From: Clostridioides difficile_A
GTDB taxonomy: Bacteria > Bacillota > Clostridia > Peptostreptococcales > Peptostreptococcaceae
DNA: 64,000 bases
NCBI GenBank assembly: GCA_945909635.1
Contig: OX246690.1
Location: forward strand, 496,001 to 560,000
Direction of reading: 5' to 3'
The notes below the pieces were generated by a model. The model saw nothing but the letters and a program-made list of their open reading frames with translations. It did no database searches and was not told the origin of the DNA. Numbering within the stretch: position 1 is the stretch's first letter; every line of letters starts with the position of its first letter. Shown here in pieces: positions 26,466 to 36,139 of the stretch. Made by a program: the position numbers and the translations under genes.

Positions 26466-26887
26466 TGAATATTCGTCTTAATTCACCAATTTTATATACA
26501 AAAAATACTGTAGGTAAATTTGTTTTTATACAAATCTATTTATAGCCAAGAATAAGAGTGTAATGAAAAATGAATACTAACATTTAATGTATCTAGTATA
26601 TTTAAAATATAATATATAAATTTTAGAAACTTTACATATAGCTTAGTATGCTTTCAAATATTCTTTTGTTGCTTAAATATATACTTTAAATAAGTTAGGC
26701 ACTTTTAATTTTTATTACAAAACTTCACATAATTTTCATATGAATTATCTATTAAATTCACATACAAGAGTTATTATATAAACATAGAAGATAGTAAAAC
26801 TAGCTTAAAAACATAATATAATACCCTATATAAATAGTGGCAACTCTCCCTCACATCCTCAATTGTTGCCACTATTTTAATTTTTTG
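26466..26887 (+). other. Intergenic region ending in a hairpin; possible small RNA
   Basis: About 370 A/T-rich bases with no supported gene. At 26836-26873 AGTGGCAAC pairs perfectly with GTTGCCACT around a C-rich 20-base loop, followed by ATTTTAATTTTTT. As cwpV already has a terminator at 26411-26465, this second hairpin may end a short independent transcript. No clear promoter was found. Confidence 0.4.
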
Positions 26888-26892
26888 TACAA

Positions 26893-26921
26893 AATAAAAA
26901 ACCCCACCATAAAGTGGAGTC
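26893..26921 (-). terminator. Terminator of the D,D-carboxypeptidase gene
   Basis: Read on the minus strand, ACTCCAC, a short loop and GTGGGGT are followed by TTTTTTATTTT, about 20 bases after the stop codon. Confidence 0.75.
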
Positions 26922-26941
26922 TTTCACAAATCTCATCTAAC

Positions 26942-28171
26942 CTAAGCCTTAAAACAAACAGAATTTTTAACCTCAAGCTTTCTATTTATCTTAGCAACCT
27001 TAATCTTAATCTTATCCTTCAAAGGAATACATCCTATATTACTTTCACTTTTAACATCAACACTTCCAACAAACTTGCCAGAATCATTGTAATACTTTGC
27101 AACACCAACAATATCTCCCTTATGAATAGGATAACTCATATTTTTAAACACTATCTTAGGGTGTATATTCTCATTATCTGAAACAACCCCATACAAATCT
27201 TTATCAACTTTAACAGTTATCTTAAAATCATCAACACCATCAACACAAGGAGTCTCTATAATGTCCCCCTTATGAGCTATCTTCTTAGAATGGAAATTGT
27301 CTTTACCATACTTCAATAAAGTAGCAGAAGAAGAAATTCTATTCTTCTTATTACCATCACCAAGAACAACTCCTATTAATCTATGATTTCTTTCATTTTT
27401 ATCGTCCTTAGGTACCATCATAGAAAATGCAAGGCAATAACCAGCATTATCTGTATAGCCTGTCTTTATTCCATCAACACCAGGCACTGAAACTAATAGG
27501 GGATTTGTGTTATAGTGTGTAAAATCTTTCTTCGTATCATTATATACTTGCATAGTAGTTATTCTAGTAACTTGACTTTCATAATGGTCATACATATACT
27601 TTCCAAGTGCAACTATATCGTGAGCTGTTGATATATTTTCAATAGGTGGCTCCTTATGCTCTGGGTCAGTATATATAGGAAGTCCGTTTGGATTAAAATA
27701 ATACGTATCAAGCATTCCTATTTCTTCAGCTTTCTTATTCATCATATTTATAAAATTCTTCTCAGTTTTACCAACATGTTTAGCTATAGCCATAGCAGCA
27801 TCATTTCCGGATACAAGCATAAGACCTTGCATAAGCTCTCCTAAAGATATTTCATCACCATCTTTAAGTTTACAAGTAGAACCACCTACTGAAGCCGTAG
27901 ACTTGTCTATCTTTACCATATCAGTTTCCTTTACCTGATTATTATTGACTGCTTCTATTGCAAGTAAAAAGGTCATCATTTTACTTAAACTCGCTAGAGG
28001 CATTTTTTCATCGCTATTTTTTTCAAATAATATTCTTTTAGTTTTCTGGTCTATAAGTAGTGCAGCTCTTGAAGAGTTTGGTACTGGTGGAGCATCTGCA
28101 GATGCAAATCCAGGAGTTATAAATATACAAATTAATGCAAGTATTGTTAACTGTTTTATTTTTTCTTTCAA
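26942..28171 (-). CDS. D-alanyl-D-alanine carboxypeptidase (PBP5/DacF family)
   Basis: About 409 residues, secreted. It has a signal peptide (KEKIKQLTILALICIFITPGFASA), the SxxK active site PLASLSKMMTFLLA, SGN in LVSGNDAAM and KTG in DGIKTGYTDNAGYC, all intact. A second C-terminal domain follows. The enzyme removes the terminal D-Ala of peptidoglycan stem peptides and so limits crosslinking. An ATG at 28186 is possible, but GGAGG spaced 8 bases from a TTG at 28171 gives a normal signal peptide start. The gene ends at a terminator shared in the space with cwpV. Confidence 0.9.
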   Translation of the reverse strand: MKEKIKQLTILALICIFITPGFASADAPPVPNSSRAALLIDQKTKRILFEKNSDEKMPLASLSKMMTFLLAIEAVNNNQVKETDMVKIDKSTASVGGSTCKLKDGDEISLGELMQGLMLVSGNDAAMAIAKHVGKTEKNFINMMNKKAEEIGMLDTYYFNPNGLPIYTDPEHKEPPIENISTAHDIVALGKYMYDHYESQVTRITTMQVYNDTKKDFTHYNTNPLLVSVPGVDGIKTGYTDNAGYCLAFSMMVPKDDKNERNHRLIGVVLGDGNKKNRISSSATLLKYGKDNFHSKKIAHKGDIIETPCVDGVDDFKITVKVDKDLYGVVSDNENIHPKIVFKNMSYPIHKGDIVGVAKYYNDSGKFVGSVDVKSESNIGCIPLKDKIKIKVAKINRKLEVKNSVCFKA

Positions 28172-28228
28172 AATCTCATCCTCCATTTCATATATTAATT
28201 AACATTCACAAAGTAGGTACTGTAAGTT

Positions 28229-31063
28229 TTATTTATTTAGATACTCATTAATCATATCTATTATATAAGCAATTTCTTCATCTGGTATCAAGATATTAAA
28301 GTAAGCTTCTGTTGGCTTAAAGGCCTCATGTATTAAATTATACAGTTCATAATTTTCACTGATTAACTCAGTGATGTTATTATATGGAAAAGTTGTATTT
28401 TTAAAACATCTTTCTATCATAAAAGAACAATGAAGTATATATCCTAACTTAAACTTGCTTTTTAGACCTTCATCTATCAATTCTATTATTGAAAATAATG
28501 ATGAATTGACATAATTGAATAATTTAACAGAGTCTAAAAGCTCTAAGTTTTGAGACATAAAGTTTATTATTAGGCTGTTATATGATAAATTTGTTTCTTT
28601 TATGTTAGTAATGCTATTGGCATTAAATGTACCTTCTATTATTTTGTTCAACATATCTAGACCATACCCATTTAGGAGTTCTTCTATGTGAATAAATGGG
28701 GTATTAGCCACATTAAAATCTACACTGCCAACAACTGCCAAAATTTTAGTGTTACTAAATTTATTTCTATACATTTTAAAACTCTCTATATTATGAGGAA
28801 CTAAATTAATACTGTATTTATTAATACTTTTTAATGAAGAGTTTATAAAATCTGCTATCTTCATAGCTGAACCATAACCCGTTATACAAGTCGTTATTAT
28901 GGCATACTCTCTTGACTTCTCAGGATAATTTATTTCTGTTGAATCAATTGCAGCTCGTCCAATATATGGATTTAAAGAGCTTAAAGAATTAGCCAATTCA
29001 TCCAAAGTCATTTCTGGTAGTGTGCTTTTTCTTACTGCCTCTAAAACTATTGGAGTAGATACCATCTCAATAGAGCGTGTTTTAATTTTTGTTTTTTCTG
29101 AAATAAGTTCTCCAAAAGCTATGAGAGAACCCATATCTGTTAAAAGAAGTACTCCCTTACCTTCATCGCATTCTTTTACCAATTCTATAGCTTTATCAAG
29201 TATAGTACTTACCTTTACATCAAGAGGCATATCAATTGCATTACAGTGGTTTGTACCAAGTAATGAATTTGCTACATCACACATACTACTTGCTGTTGAA
29301 TTTCCATGAGCAAGTATTATAACACCTATACTTTCAGATTGATTATTTGGTTCAAGGTATGTGCTATTTAGAAACATAGATATAAATTTTACTTCATCTT
29401 TAGGTAGTGATGTTTGTAAATCATTTTCGATTATACTTAAAACTATTTTAGCTATATTTAAATCTTTATCTAAGAAAATTTTATCATTATATAGATTGTA
29501 TTTAGGGTTATATGTGTCTTGATTTATATTTTCTATAAGTGCACTTATATGCATTGAAAGAGCAATATAAGTTTGTTTTGTATATTTGTTTCTCGATATT
29601 TTTTCAGCTTCTTTTAAAGAGTGTTCAACAGCATAGTAAATCTTTGGATTAATTACCTTGAAAATTTCATTACTTGTATAATCAGAATGAGTTACTGAAG
29701 ATATTGAAAGTAACTTTGTAGAGTATTTTTCCATGTAATTTATAAACATACTCCTTATGTCATTTTCTAGATAAGGAATCTCTGTAGAATATTTAAACCC
29801 ATTGTTTTGTGTATCTATATTGTATTTAGAGAGTTCTTTTGTATACTCAACCTCCAAATTGTTACCATTAAATTCATAAAAAAGCATGTAATCAAGTTCT
29901 GATAATTTATTTAGATTACTGCGATTTTCATTCAATTTTAAAAGACCAGTGTATATATAATCAGGAACAAGAGACAAATCTATTTCTATATTTTCTTTTA
30001 GACCAGTCTTATAATTTAAAAAGGCTCTTGCACTCATAAGTTGTATATCAGATTTAAGTTGACCTATATTACCAAAACAATCATAAAGAAGTAAAGATTT
30101 AATGACATCTTTGTGAACTCTTATAGTTGCATTAGTATATTTGGATTCTATAATAAAGAAGTATTTAATAAGAGATAATCTTTCTTTTAAGGACCTATCC
30201 TGTAAAGCAGGTAGGTTAATTGTAACTGGGATTCTTCTTAAAAAAGTCCCAAGTAGTGAAGAATGTATATCTTCTGTTGTGGCACACACAATAAAAACAG
30301 TAGCTTTATGTACGATGTCAGATTCTCCTAATCGTCTGTATATGCCTTTGTCCATCAAAAGAAAAAGCATCTCTTGACCTTCTGGGGGTAATCTATGTAT
30401 TTCATCTAAGAATAATATACCTCCATCAGCCTGTGCGACTATCCCGAATTTATCCTTATTAGCACCAGTAAAAGAGCCTTTAACATAACCAAATAAATTA
30501 CTTAAGAGTAAGTTAGCATTCTCTGCATATTCAGCACAGTTAAATACAACAAATTTACTTTCAGAAGAAAAGACTTTACTTTCTACAGCATATTTATACA
30601 TTGTTTCAGCAAATGTGCTTTTTCCAACACCAGTAGGTCCTATGAGTAATGTGTTAAGACCTTTTGGAGGGTAGAGTATAGCAGATTTAGCTTTTTCTAT
30701 AGCTAGTTTAAGACTAGAATCATGTCCAAGTAATGTTGAAAAAATATCTTCTGAGTCATTTTTACTTGATTTAAGTAGCTCATTACAATTACTTATGGAA
30801 AACTCAGAGTTGTCTAAAGTATGACCAATTAAATTTTCAATAATACCAGCATGTAAAAACAAAATGGGCTTGCCAGGTATCTTTATAACTTTCTTTTCAT
30901 TAAATAGGTTATTTAATTCTTTACTGGTATTACTTCTATCAAGAGATGAATTATTAGCAACTTCTATTGTAGTAAATCCTGCTTTCTCTGATTGAAGGTC
31001 TTTTAAAGTTATATTTTCACATAATTTATGTAGTGATAATAGAACCTTATCTTTTCTTAGCAT
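28229..31063 (-). CDS. LevR-type sigma-54 activator with PRD and EIIA domains
   Basis: A 944-residue regulator. N-terminal DNA-binding region (about 1-75), AAA+ domain with Walker A GPTGVGKST (142-150), the sigma-54 contact loop GSFTGA (196-201, normally GAFTGA) and Walker B ILFLDEIH (216-223), a PTS regulation domain at about 470-570 (histidine in ALSMHISAL), an EIIA-mannose-like domain from about 578 (histidine in VIILAHGNS, then LLLTDMGSL), and a second PRD near the C-terminus (YILHCSF). Such proteins activate sigma-54 promoters of mannose-family PTS operons and are themselves tuned by PTS phosphorylation. None is adjacent, but a sigma-54 PTS operon lies 12 kb away in this window. Confidence 0.92.
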   Translation of the reverse strand: MLRKDKVLLSLHKLCENITLKDLQSEKAGFTTIEVANNSSLDRSNTSKELNNLFNEKKVIKIPGKPILFLHAGIIENLIGHTLDNSEFSISNCNELLKSSKNDSEDIFSTLLGHDSSLKLAIEKAKSAILYPPKGLNTLLIGPTGVGKSTFAETMYKYAVESKVFSSESKFVVFNCAEYAENANLLLSNLFGYVKGSFTGANKDKFGIVAQADGGILFLDEIHRLPPEGQEMLFLLMDKGIYRRLGESDIVHKATVFIVCATTEDIHSSLLGTFLRRIPVTINLPALQDRSLKERLSLIKYFFIIESKYTNATIRVHKDVIKSLLLYDCFGNIGQLKSDIQLMSARAFLNYKTGLKENIEIDLSLVPDYIYTGLLKLNENRSNLNKLSELDYMLFYEFNGNNLEVEYTKELSKYNIDTQNNGFKYSTEIPYLENDIRSMFINYMEKYSTKLLSISSVTHSDYTSNEIFKVINPKIYYAVEHSLKEAEKISRNKYTKQTYIALSMHISALIENINQDTYNPKYNLYNDKIFLDKDLNIAKIVLSIIENDLQTSLPKDEVKFISMFLNSTYLEPNNQSESIGVIILAHGNSTASSMCDVANSLLGTNHCNAIDMPLDVKVSTILDKAIELVKECDEGKGVLLLTDMGSLIAFGELISEKTKIKTRSIEMVSTPIVLEAVRKSTLPEMTLDELANSLSSLNPYIGRAAIDSTEINYPEKSREYAIITTCITGYGSAMKIADFINSSLKSINKYSINLVPHNIESFKMYRNKFSNTKILAVVGSVDFNVANTPFIHIEELLNGYGLDMLNKIIEGTFNANSITNIKETNLSYNSLIINFMSQNLELLDSVKLFNYVNSSLFSIIELIDEGLKSKFKLGYILHCSFMIERCFKNTTFPYNNITELISENYELYNLIHEAFKPTEAYFNILIPDEEIAYIIDMINEYLNK

Positions 31064-31611
31064 ATATTGCCTCCTTTCTTTATATTTAAGTTATACTTAA
31101 GTTATATTAAATATATTATAATATATATTTGGTATTAAAATAAGGTTTATAGTGGATATTTTGTATTTTACTTTTTAATATGTTGTTTTGTGTAATGGAT
31201 GGTGTTAAAATAAGAGTTGCATTATACTAGATATAGATTTTTATGGATTTAGTTAGGATATTATGTTGTTATATAAATAAATATAAGTTTTAAATACATT
31301 TCAATATATAACTATCAAATTAAAGTAAAACTCGTGAAAGTTAAAAAACAAAAAATTAGAAAGTACATAGTTTTATTGAAGAGAATACTATACAATTTAA
31401 AAGATTATATCAATGGTTGAAAGTGTTTGTTATATATTAATTCAGCCATTTTATGCTGTAAACAACTTTAAAATTTAGTTTTGACAAGCATAAAAAACAA
31501 GTTTTTTCATAAAATGTAAATATTGGATATTGTTTATTTAAAATAGTTTAAATAAATAATATCTTGTAATAAAATATGAATAATACTATAAAAGAATGGG
31601 AGATATGTTTT
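31064..31611. other. Intergenic region between the LevR-like gene and the exporter
   Basis: About 550 A/T-rich bases between divergent genes. It should contain both promoters. The TTAAGTTATACTTAAGTTATATTAA stretch near 31086-31110 is partly palindromic. I found no -24/-12 promoter, RNA gene or coding frame with a ribosome binding site here. Confidence 0.4.
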
Positions 31612-32373
31612 GTGGATATAGATAGAATTTTAAACTTTTCCTCAAACGCAGGTAAAGCTATGTTGCAAAGTGGAGGAGAAACTTATAGAGTTGAAGAAAC
31701 GATAGCTAGAATATGTCAATCTTTTGGAATAGACCATGTAGATGTATTTGCGACCCCAACAGCTGTAATGGCATCTGTGTTTGTAGATGGAAAATTACAT
31801 TCAGCAATTAAAAGAATAAGCTCAAGAAGGGTAGACCTAAACTTGGTTCATGAGGTTAACTCATTATCAAGGGCAATAAGTATAAATAATTTAGATATTG
31901 AATTATGTGAAAAAATTTTAGATGAGATAAGTGAAGATAACTACTATTCAGATTTAATAACAATATTTTTTGCAGGCATTGCAGCAGCGACATTTTCGAT
32001 ACTATTTGGAGGAAATATAGAAGAGTTTATAGCCGCATTTACTGTGGGAATTTTGACTAAGTTTGTTACTATGTACTTAAATAAATCATCATTAAATGAC
32101 TTCTTTGTAAATGCAATCGGAGCAGTTATTATAGCTCTTTGTTCTATTATAATCTTGAAGCTTGGGTTTATAAAGACAATAGACCATCTGATAGCAGGAG
32201 CGATAATGTTATTAGTACCTGGTCTAGCACTGACTAATGCTTTAAGAGATTTATTAGATGGACAATTGATTTCTGGTCTTGCAAAGTTAGCAGAAGTATT
32301 TTTTATAGGTGTATCTATAGCGGTAGGAATGTTTTTGGTACTTGGATTGTACTTCAAGTTAGGGGGGATATAA
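31612..32373 (+). CDS. Threonine/serine exporter ThrE-type, large subunit
   Basis: About 253 residues. The N-terminal cytoplasmic domain contains the conserved AGKAMLQSGGETYRVEETIARICQSFG, followed by about five membrane segments (from about residue 120). In ThrE of Corynebacterium both halves are one chain; here they are split, as is common in Firmicutes. GGGAG 9 bases before a GTG at 31612 supports that start; the ATG at 31576 has no ribosome binding site. The stop touches the start of the second subunit. Amino acid export is inferred from the family. Confidence 0.85.
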   Translation: MDIDRILNFSSNAGKAMLQSGGETYRVEETIARICQSFGIDHVDVFATPTAVMASVFVDGKLHSAIKRISSRRVDLNLVHEVNSLSRAISINNLDIELCEKILDEISEDNYYSDLITIFFAGIAAATFSILFGGNIEEFIAAFTVGILTKFVTMYLNKSSLNDFFVNAIGAVIIALCSIIILKLGFIKTIDHLIAGAIMLLVPGLALTNALRDLLDGQLISGLAKLAEVFFIGVSIAVGMFLVLGLYFKLGGI

Positions 32374-32868
32374 ATGCATTTGTTTATAGAGGTAATAGCA
32401 GCTTTTTTTACAGCCTTAAGCTTTGGAGTGCTATTTAATATGAAAGGAAAGAATTTGATACTATCTGGTATAGGTGGAAGTATCGCTTGGTTTTCATATA
32501 AATTTTGTTTGAATATGGGTGTGACGGAAAACTTATGTTTCTTTATAGCTACAGTATGTTTTGCAATATATTGTGAGTTATGTGCTAGAATTTATATGAC
32601 TCCAGCAACCACATTAAGTGTATGTTGTCTAATAATATTAGTACCAGGTTATGGAATATATAATACTATGTATTCTGTTTTGACAAATAATTATATCAAA
32701 GCAGTAGAGTATGGTGTAAGTACATTATCCTGTGCAAGTTCAATTGCGTTGGGGCTGGTATTTATAACTACAGTATTTAGAAAAGTAAACTTATATGGAA
32801 TGTTTACCAAAATAAAAGAAAATGAAAAATATAAGAAGGGTATAAATAAAATTAAGCCACAAAAATAG
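32374..32868 (+). CDS. Threonine/serine exporter ThrE-type, small subunit
   Basis: A 164-residue membrane protein with five hydrophobic segments corresponding to the C-terminal half of ThrE (DUF3815 type). GFAxxF-like segments appear as FFTALSFGVLFNM and MTPATTLSVCCLIILVPG. The ATG immediately follows the upstream TAA, with GGGGGG(ATA) as ribosome binding site, so the two are coupled and likely form one transporter. Confidence 0.85.
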   Translation: MHLFIEVIAAFFTALSFGVLFNMKGKNLILSGIGGSIAWFSYKFCLNMGVTENLCFFIATVCFAIYCELCARIYMTPATTLSVCCLIILVPGYGIYNTMYSVLTNNYIKAVEYGVSTLSCASSIALGLVFITTVFRKVNLYGMFTKIKENEKYKKGINKIKPQK

Positions 32869-32914
32869 AAAAAATTGACTTTTAGGTAAAAGGATGATAA
32901 TATAATAACATAAA

Positions 32915-32978
32915 ATAGAATAAGAATATCTAAATTAGAAAAGATGTTCTTATTCTATAGAAATAGTTTTTTTTTATT
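32915..32978 (+). terminator. Terminator of the ThrE-type operon
   Basis: ATAGAATAAGAA pairs perfectly with TTCTTATTCTAT (32947-32958), extended by ATC/GAT, and is followed by a T-run of 9. Confidence 0.88.
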
Positions 32979-33093
32979 TCAAAAAACTGACAACTTGCAT
33001 TACAGATGTAAGTTTTAGTGTTCAGTTTGTACCAAAAAATTTGTACCAATGCTAGAAACCTTAATTTAAATTGAAAAGGGGGAAGATTTCAAG

Positions 33094-34272
33094 ATGGAAA
33101 AGCTGTCGGATAAGAGAAGAGTCAAGGCAGTAAGTATGGAAACCTTCGTATTTATTGTACTATTGGCGGTAGGATTTGGATATGTAGGAAGCATCATGGG
33201 TGCAGGTATGATGTTTAAAGTAATAATGAGTACAGCACATGCGCTTTTATTAGATACAGTATTTTTAATAATGGCGATGGCAGTTCTTGCAGGTGCACTT
33301 AGTGCATTGCTTTCAGAATTCGGAGTAATATCCTTAGTTAATAAGATATTTAAAGGTCTTATGAGACCTATATGGGGCTTACCTGGTGCTAGTATAGCAG
33401 GAGTAGTTGCAACATATTTATCTGATAATCCAGCTATTATACCATTTGCTAAAGACAAAACATTTACACAATATTTTAAGAAGTATCAAGTACCTGCTTT
33501 ATGTAACTTAGGAACAGCCTTTGGTATGGGGCTTATTGTAACGACTTTCATGATAGCTCAAGGTAAAGAATATGTACTACCAGCTATAATAGGTAATGTT
33601 GGGGCAATAATAGGTAGTATTATTAGTGTTAGAATTATGTTGACTTTTACTAAAAAGTATTATAATTATGACCCTAAAAGCGATACTGAAAAACAAGTAA
33701 ATGAAAAAGGTGCAAAAATTGAAGAGTTTAGAGAAATAAGAGATGGTAATGTATTCCAAAGAGGATTGGATGCTATACTTGAAGGTGGTAAGCTAGGTGT
33801 TGAAATGGGTATGGCTATAATACCAGGAGTTTTAGTAGTTTGTACATTGGTTATGTTATTAACTTTTGGACCATCTACAGACCCTGCTACAGGTCAGGCT
33901 GTTTACACAGGAGCTGCATATGAAGGTATAAAATTATTACCTGCTATTGGTGATAAAATTAGCTTCATAATAGAGCCATTATTTGGATTCACATCACCAG
34001 AAGCAATTGCATTCCCTGTAACTGCATTAGGAGCTGTTGGAGCAGCAATATCTTTAGTACCAGAATTTATAAAATCAGGTGCTATAACTCCTAATGATAT
34101 AGCAGTATTTACAGCTATGGGTATGTGTTGGAGTGGATACCTAAGTACACATATAGGTATGATGGATGCTTTAGAAGCAAGACCATTAGCTGGTAAAGCG
34201 ATACTTTCACATACAATAGGTGGTTTATGTGCAGGTATATGTGCCCACTTTATATTTATGCTCGTTGGATAA
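33094..34272 (+). CDS. YjiH-like membrane protein with nucleoside-transporter gate domain
   Basis: A 392-residue protein with about nine transmembrane segments. The gate-domain pattern appears in the first part (LVNKIFKGLMRPIWGLPGASIAGVVATYLSDNPAII) and again in the second half. It fits the CD0520/YjiH group of putative transporters, related to spore maturation protein A/B and nucleoside transporter gates. AAGGGGGAAG precedes the ATG. Standing alone between two terminators. Substrate unknown. Confidence 0.75.
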   Translation: MEKLSDKRRVKAVSMETFVFIVLLAVGFGYVGSIMGAGMMFKVIMSTAHALLLDTVFLIMAMAVLAGALSALLSEFGVISLVNKIFKGLMRPIWGLPGASIAGVVATYLSDNPAIIPFAKDKTFTQYFKKYQVPALCNLGTAFGMGLIVTTFMIAQGKEYVLPAIIGNVGAIIGSIISVRIMLTFTKKYYNYDPKSDTEKQVNEKGAKIEEFREIRDGNVFQRGLDAILEGGKLGVEMGMAIIPGVLVVCTLVMLLTFGPSTDPATGQAVYTGAAYEGIKLLPAIGDKISFIIEPLFGFTSPEAIAFPVTALGAVGAAISLVPEFIKSGAITPNDIAVFTAMGMCWSGYLSTHIGMMDALEARPLAGKAILSHTIGGLCAGICAHFIFMLVG

Positions 34273-34369
34273 AAATGTTCTAGAAATCAAATATTAAGAT
34301 ATTATAATTTATAAAGTTGAATAAACTAATGATTTAAGTATAAAATAAAATTAGTAATTTAAATATATA

Positions 34370-34424
34370 GAGGTGCTGTTTTGAAATAGAGATTTACTTT
34401 CATTTTAAGACAGCACCTTTTAGT
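34370..34424 (+). terminator. Terminator of the YjiH-like gene
   Basis: AGGTGCTGTTTTGAAA pairs with TTTTAAGACAGCACCT, followed by TTTTAG. Confidence 0.88.
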
Positions 34425-34531
34425 AATTTAGATAAACTAATTAAATGTATTGATTGAATTTATTATGATAAAATTGTATTATATACAATAGAGTCAATTT
34501 AAACAGTAACAATAAGGAGGAATTGTAGTAG

Positions 34532-36139
34532 ATGAAAAAGGAACGACTACATCATGAAGACTTAAAAGAGTATGATTATGATGAAGATGATTATCTCAGT
34601 AGAAAGGTGATTATTAAGGACTTCATAAAAACTATATTGGTTATGATGATTGCTACTGGAATATCAGTAGTTTTTGAAAAGGTAGGTTTTAATGAATCTA
34701 ATATTATATTGGTATACATATTAGGTGTGCTATTTGCTACAAGTATAACGTATGGGTATTTTTTTGGAATACTTTCTTCAGTAATAGGAGTGCTATCATT
34801 TAACTTTTTCTTTACACATCCATTATATACTTTTTTAGCCTATAGGAAGGATTATCCTATAACATTTTGTATTATGCTGATGGCAGCTATTATAACAAGT
34901 ACCCTGACTTCTAGAATAAAAAGAGAAGTGAGACTTTCTCATAAAAGAGAAAAAATGATAAGGTTGCTTTATGAGAACAATAAAACATTACTTAAAGCAA
35001 AAAATAAGAATCAAATTATTGAGTTTTGTGGGACTAATTTAGTAAACATGTTAAATAGAACTGTTATAGTAACCATTGCAGATGGCGATAATAATTTAGG
35101 TAAGCCAAGTATCTATATTTGTAACAATGATGGGAGTGAGAACATATTCCATTCAGTATTAGAAAAAGAAGCTATAAAAGAAGCTTTTAGGACAGGCGAA
35201 CCAGTTGGAATCGGAACAAAATATTGTAAAAAGAGTAGTGCATACTATTTTCCTATAAAAGGTCAAGAATCGAATGTACTTGGTGTTATAGGTATTGCAT
35301 GTTTTAAAATAGATATTATTACAGAAAATGAAAAGATATTGTTAGAAGCTGTTTCAACACAGGTTGCATTGGCAATCGATAGAGAAAATTTATTTGAAAA
35401 GAATAAAAAAGCTAATCTTGAGGCAGAAAGAGAGAGATTAAGAGGCAATTTACTTAGATCAATCTCTCATGATTTAAGAACTCCACTTACAAGCATATTA
35501 GGTTCATCTTCAACAATACTTGAAAATGATGATATGATAGACAAAGAAACTAGAGTAGAATTAGTAAAAAATATATATGAAGATACAAGTTGGCTGACTC
35601 ATTCTGTTGAGAACATACTTAGTATGACTAGAATAGATGAAGGCAAATTGGATATTGAAAAACGACCAGAAGTTGTTGATGAAATAATAGCAGAGTCCAT
35701 ACTAAGAGTGAAAAAGTTTGCTAATAATAGAGATATACAAACTAATATTCCAGAAGAAATAATAGTAGTTCATGTAGATGTATTGTTAATAGAACAAGTT
35801 TTAGTAAACTTAATCGACAATGCTATAAGACATACACCTAAAGATTCCAAAATAGAATTAACTGTAAATAAAGAGGCAAATCAAGTTCTATTTGCAGTTT
35901 CAGATAATGGAAAAGGAATACCAAATGAAGATATTGATAATATATTTAATAGATTTTATACCAAGAATAAATCTAGAAATCTTGAAAGAAGAGGGATTGG
36001 TCTTGGATTAGAGATATGTAAGTCTATAGTAGAAGCTCATGGAGGAGAAATTATAGCTTTTAATAATTCTTCTGGAGGAGCTACATTTAGATTTAGTATA
36101 CCTATATGTGAAGAGGAGGCGAAAGGCGAGTGGAAATAA
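34532..36139 (+). CDS. KdpD-like histidine kinase without the N-terminal KdpD domain
   Basis: A 535-residue kinase. A DUF4118-type four-helix membrane domain at about 30-125 is followed by a GAF-like domain (about 145-285), HisKA with LRSISHDLRTPLTSILGSSSTI (about 308-330), and HATPase with NLIDNAIRHTP, DNGKGIP and GIGLGLEICKSI. KdpD of E. coli has about 890 residues; here the first 370 (the KdpD/Usp sensor part, with its ATP-binding loop) are missing. AAGGAGGA ribosome binding site. The regulator overlaps its end. Confidence 0.88.
   Translation: MKKERLHHEDLKEYDYDEDDYLSRKVIIKDFIKTILVMMIATGISVVFEKVGFNESNIILVYILGVLFATSITYGYFFGILSSVIGVLSFNFFFTHPLYTFLAYRKDYPITFCIMLMAAIITSTLTSRIKREVRLSHKREKMIRLLYENNKTLLKAKNKNQIIEFCGTNLVNMLNRTVIVTIADGDNNLGKPSIYICNNDGSENIFHSVLEKEAIKEAFRTGEPVGIGTKYCKKSSAYYFPIKGQESNVLGVIGIACFKIDIITENEKILLEAVSTQVALAIDRENLFEKNKKANLEAERERLRGNLLRSISHDLRTPLTSILGSSSTILENDDMIDKETRVELVKNIYEDTSWLTHSVENILSMTRIDEGKLDIEKRPEVVDEIIAESILRVKKFANNRDIQTNIPEEIIVVHVDVLLIEQVLVNLIDNAIRHTPKDSKIELTVNKEANQVLFAVSDNGKGIPNEDIDNIFNRFYTKNKSRNLERRGIGLGLEICKSIVEAHGGEIIAFNNSSGGATFRFSIPICEEEAKGEWK

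Noticed and set aside
31190..31240. A second sigma-54 promoter near TGGATGGTG...GTTGC
   Set aside because: The GG and GC pairs are not 10 bases apart, so the geometry is wrong.
33000..33093. T-box or other leader suggested by the twice repeated TTTGTACCAA
   Set aside because: No T-box consensus or specifier structure; only a short repeat and a weak hairpin.
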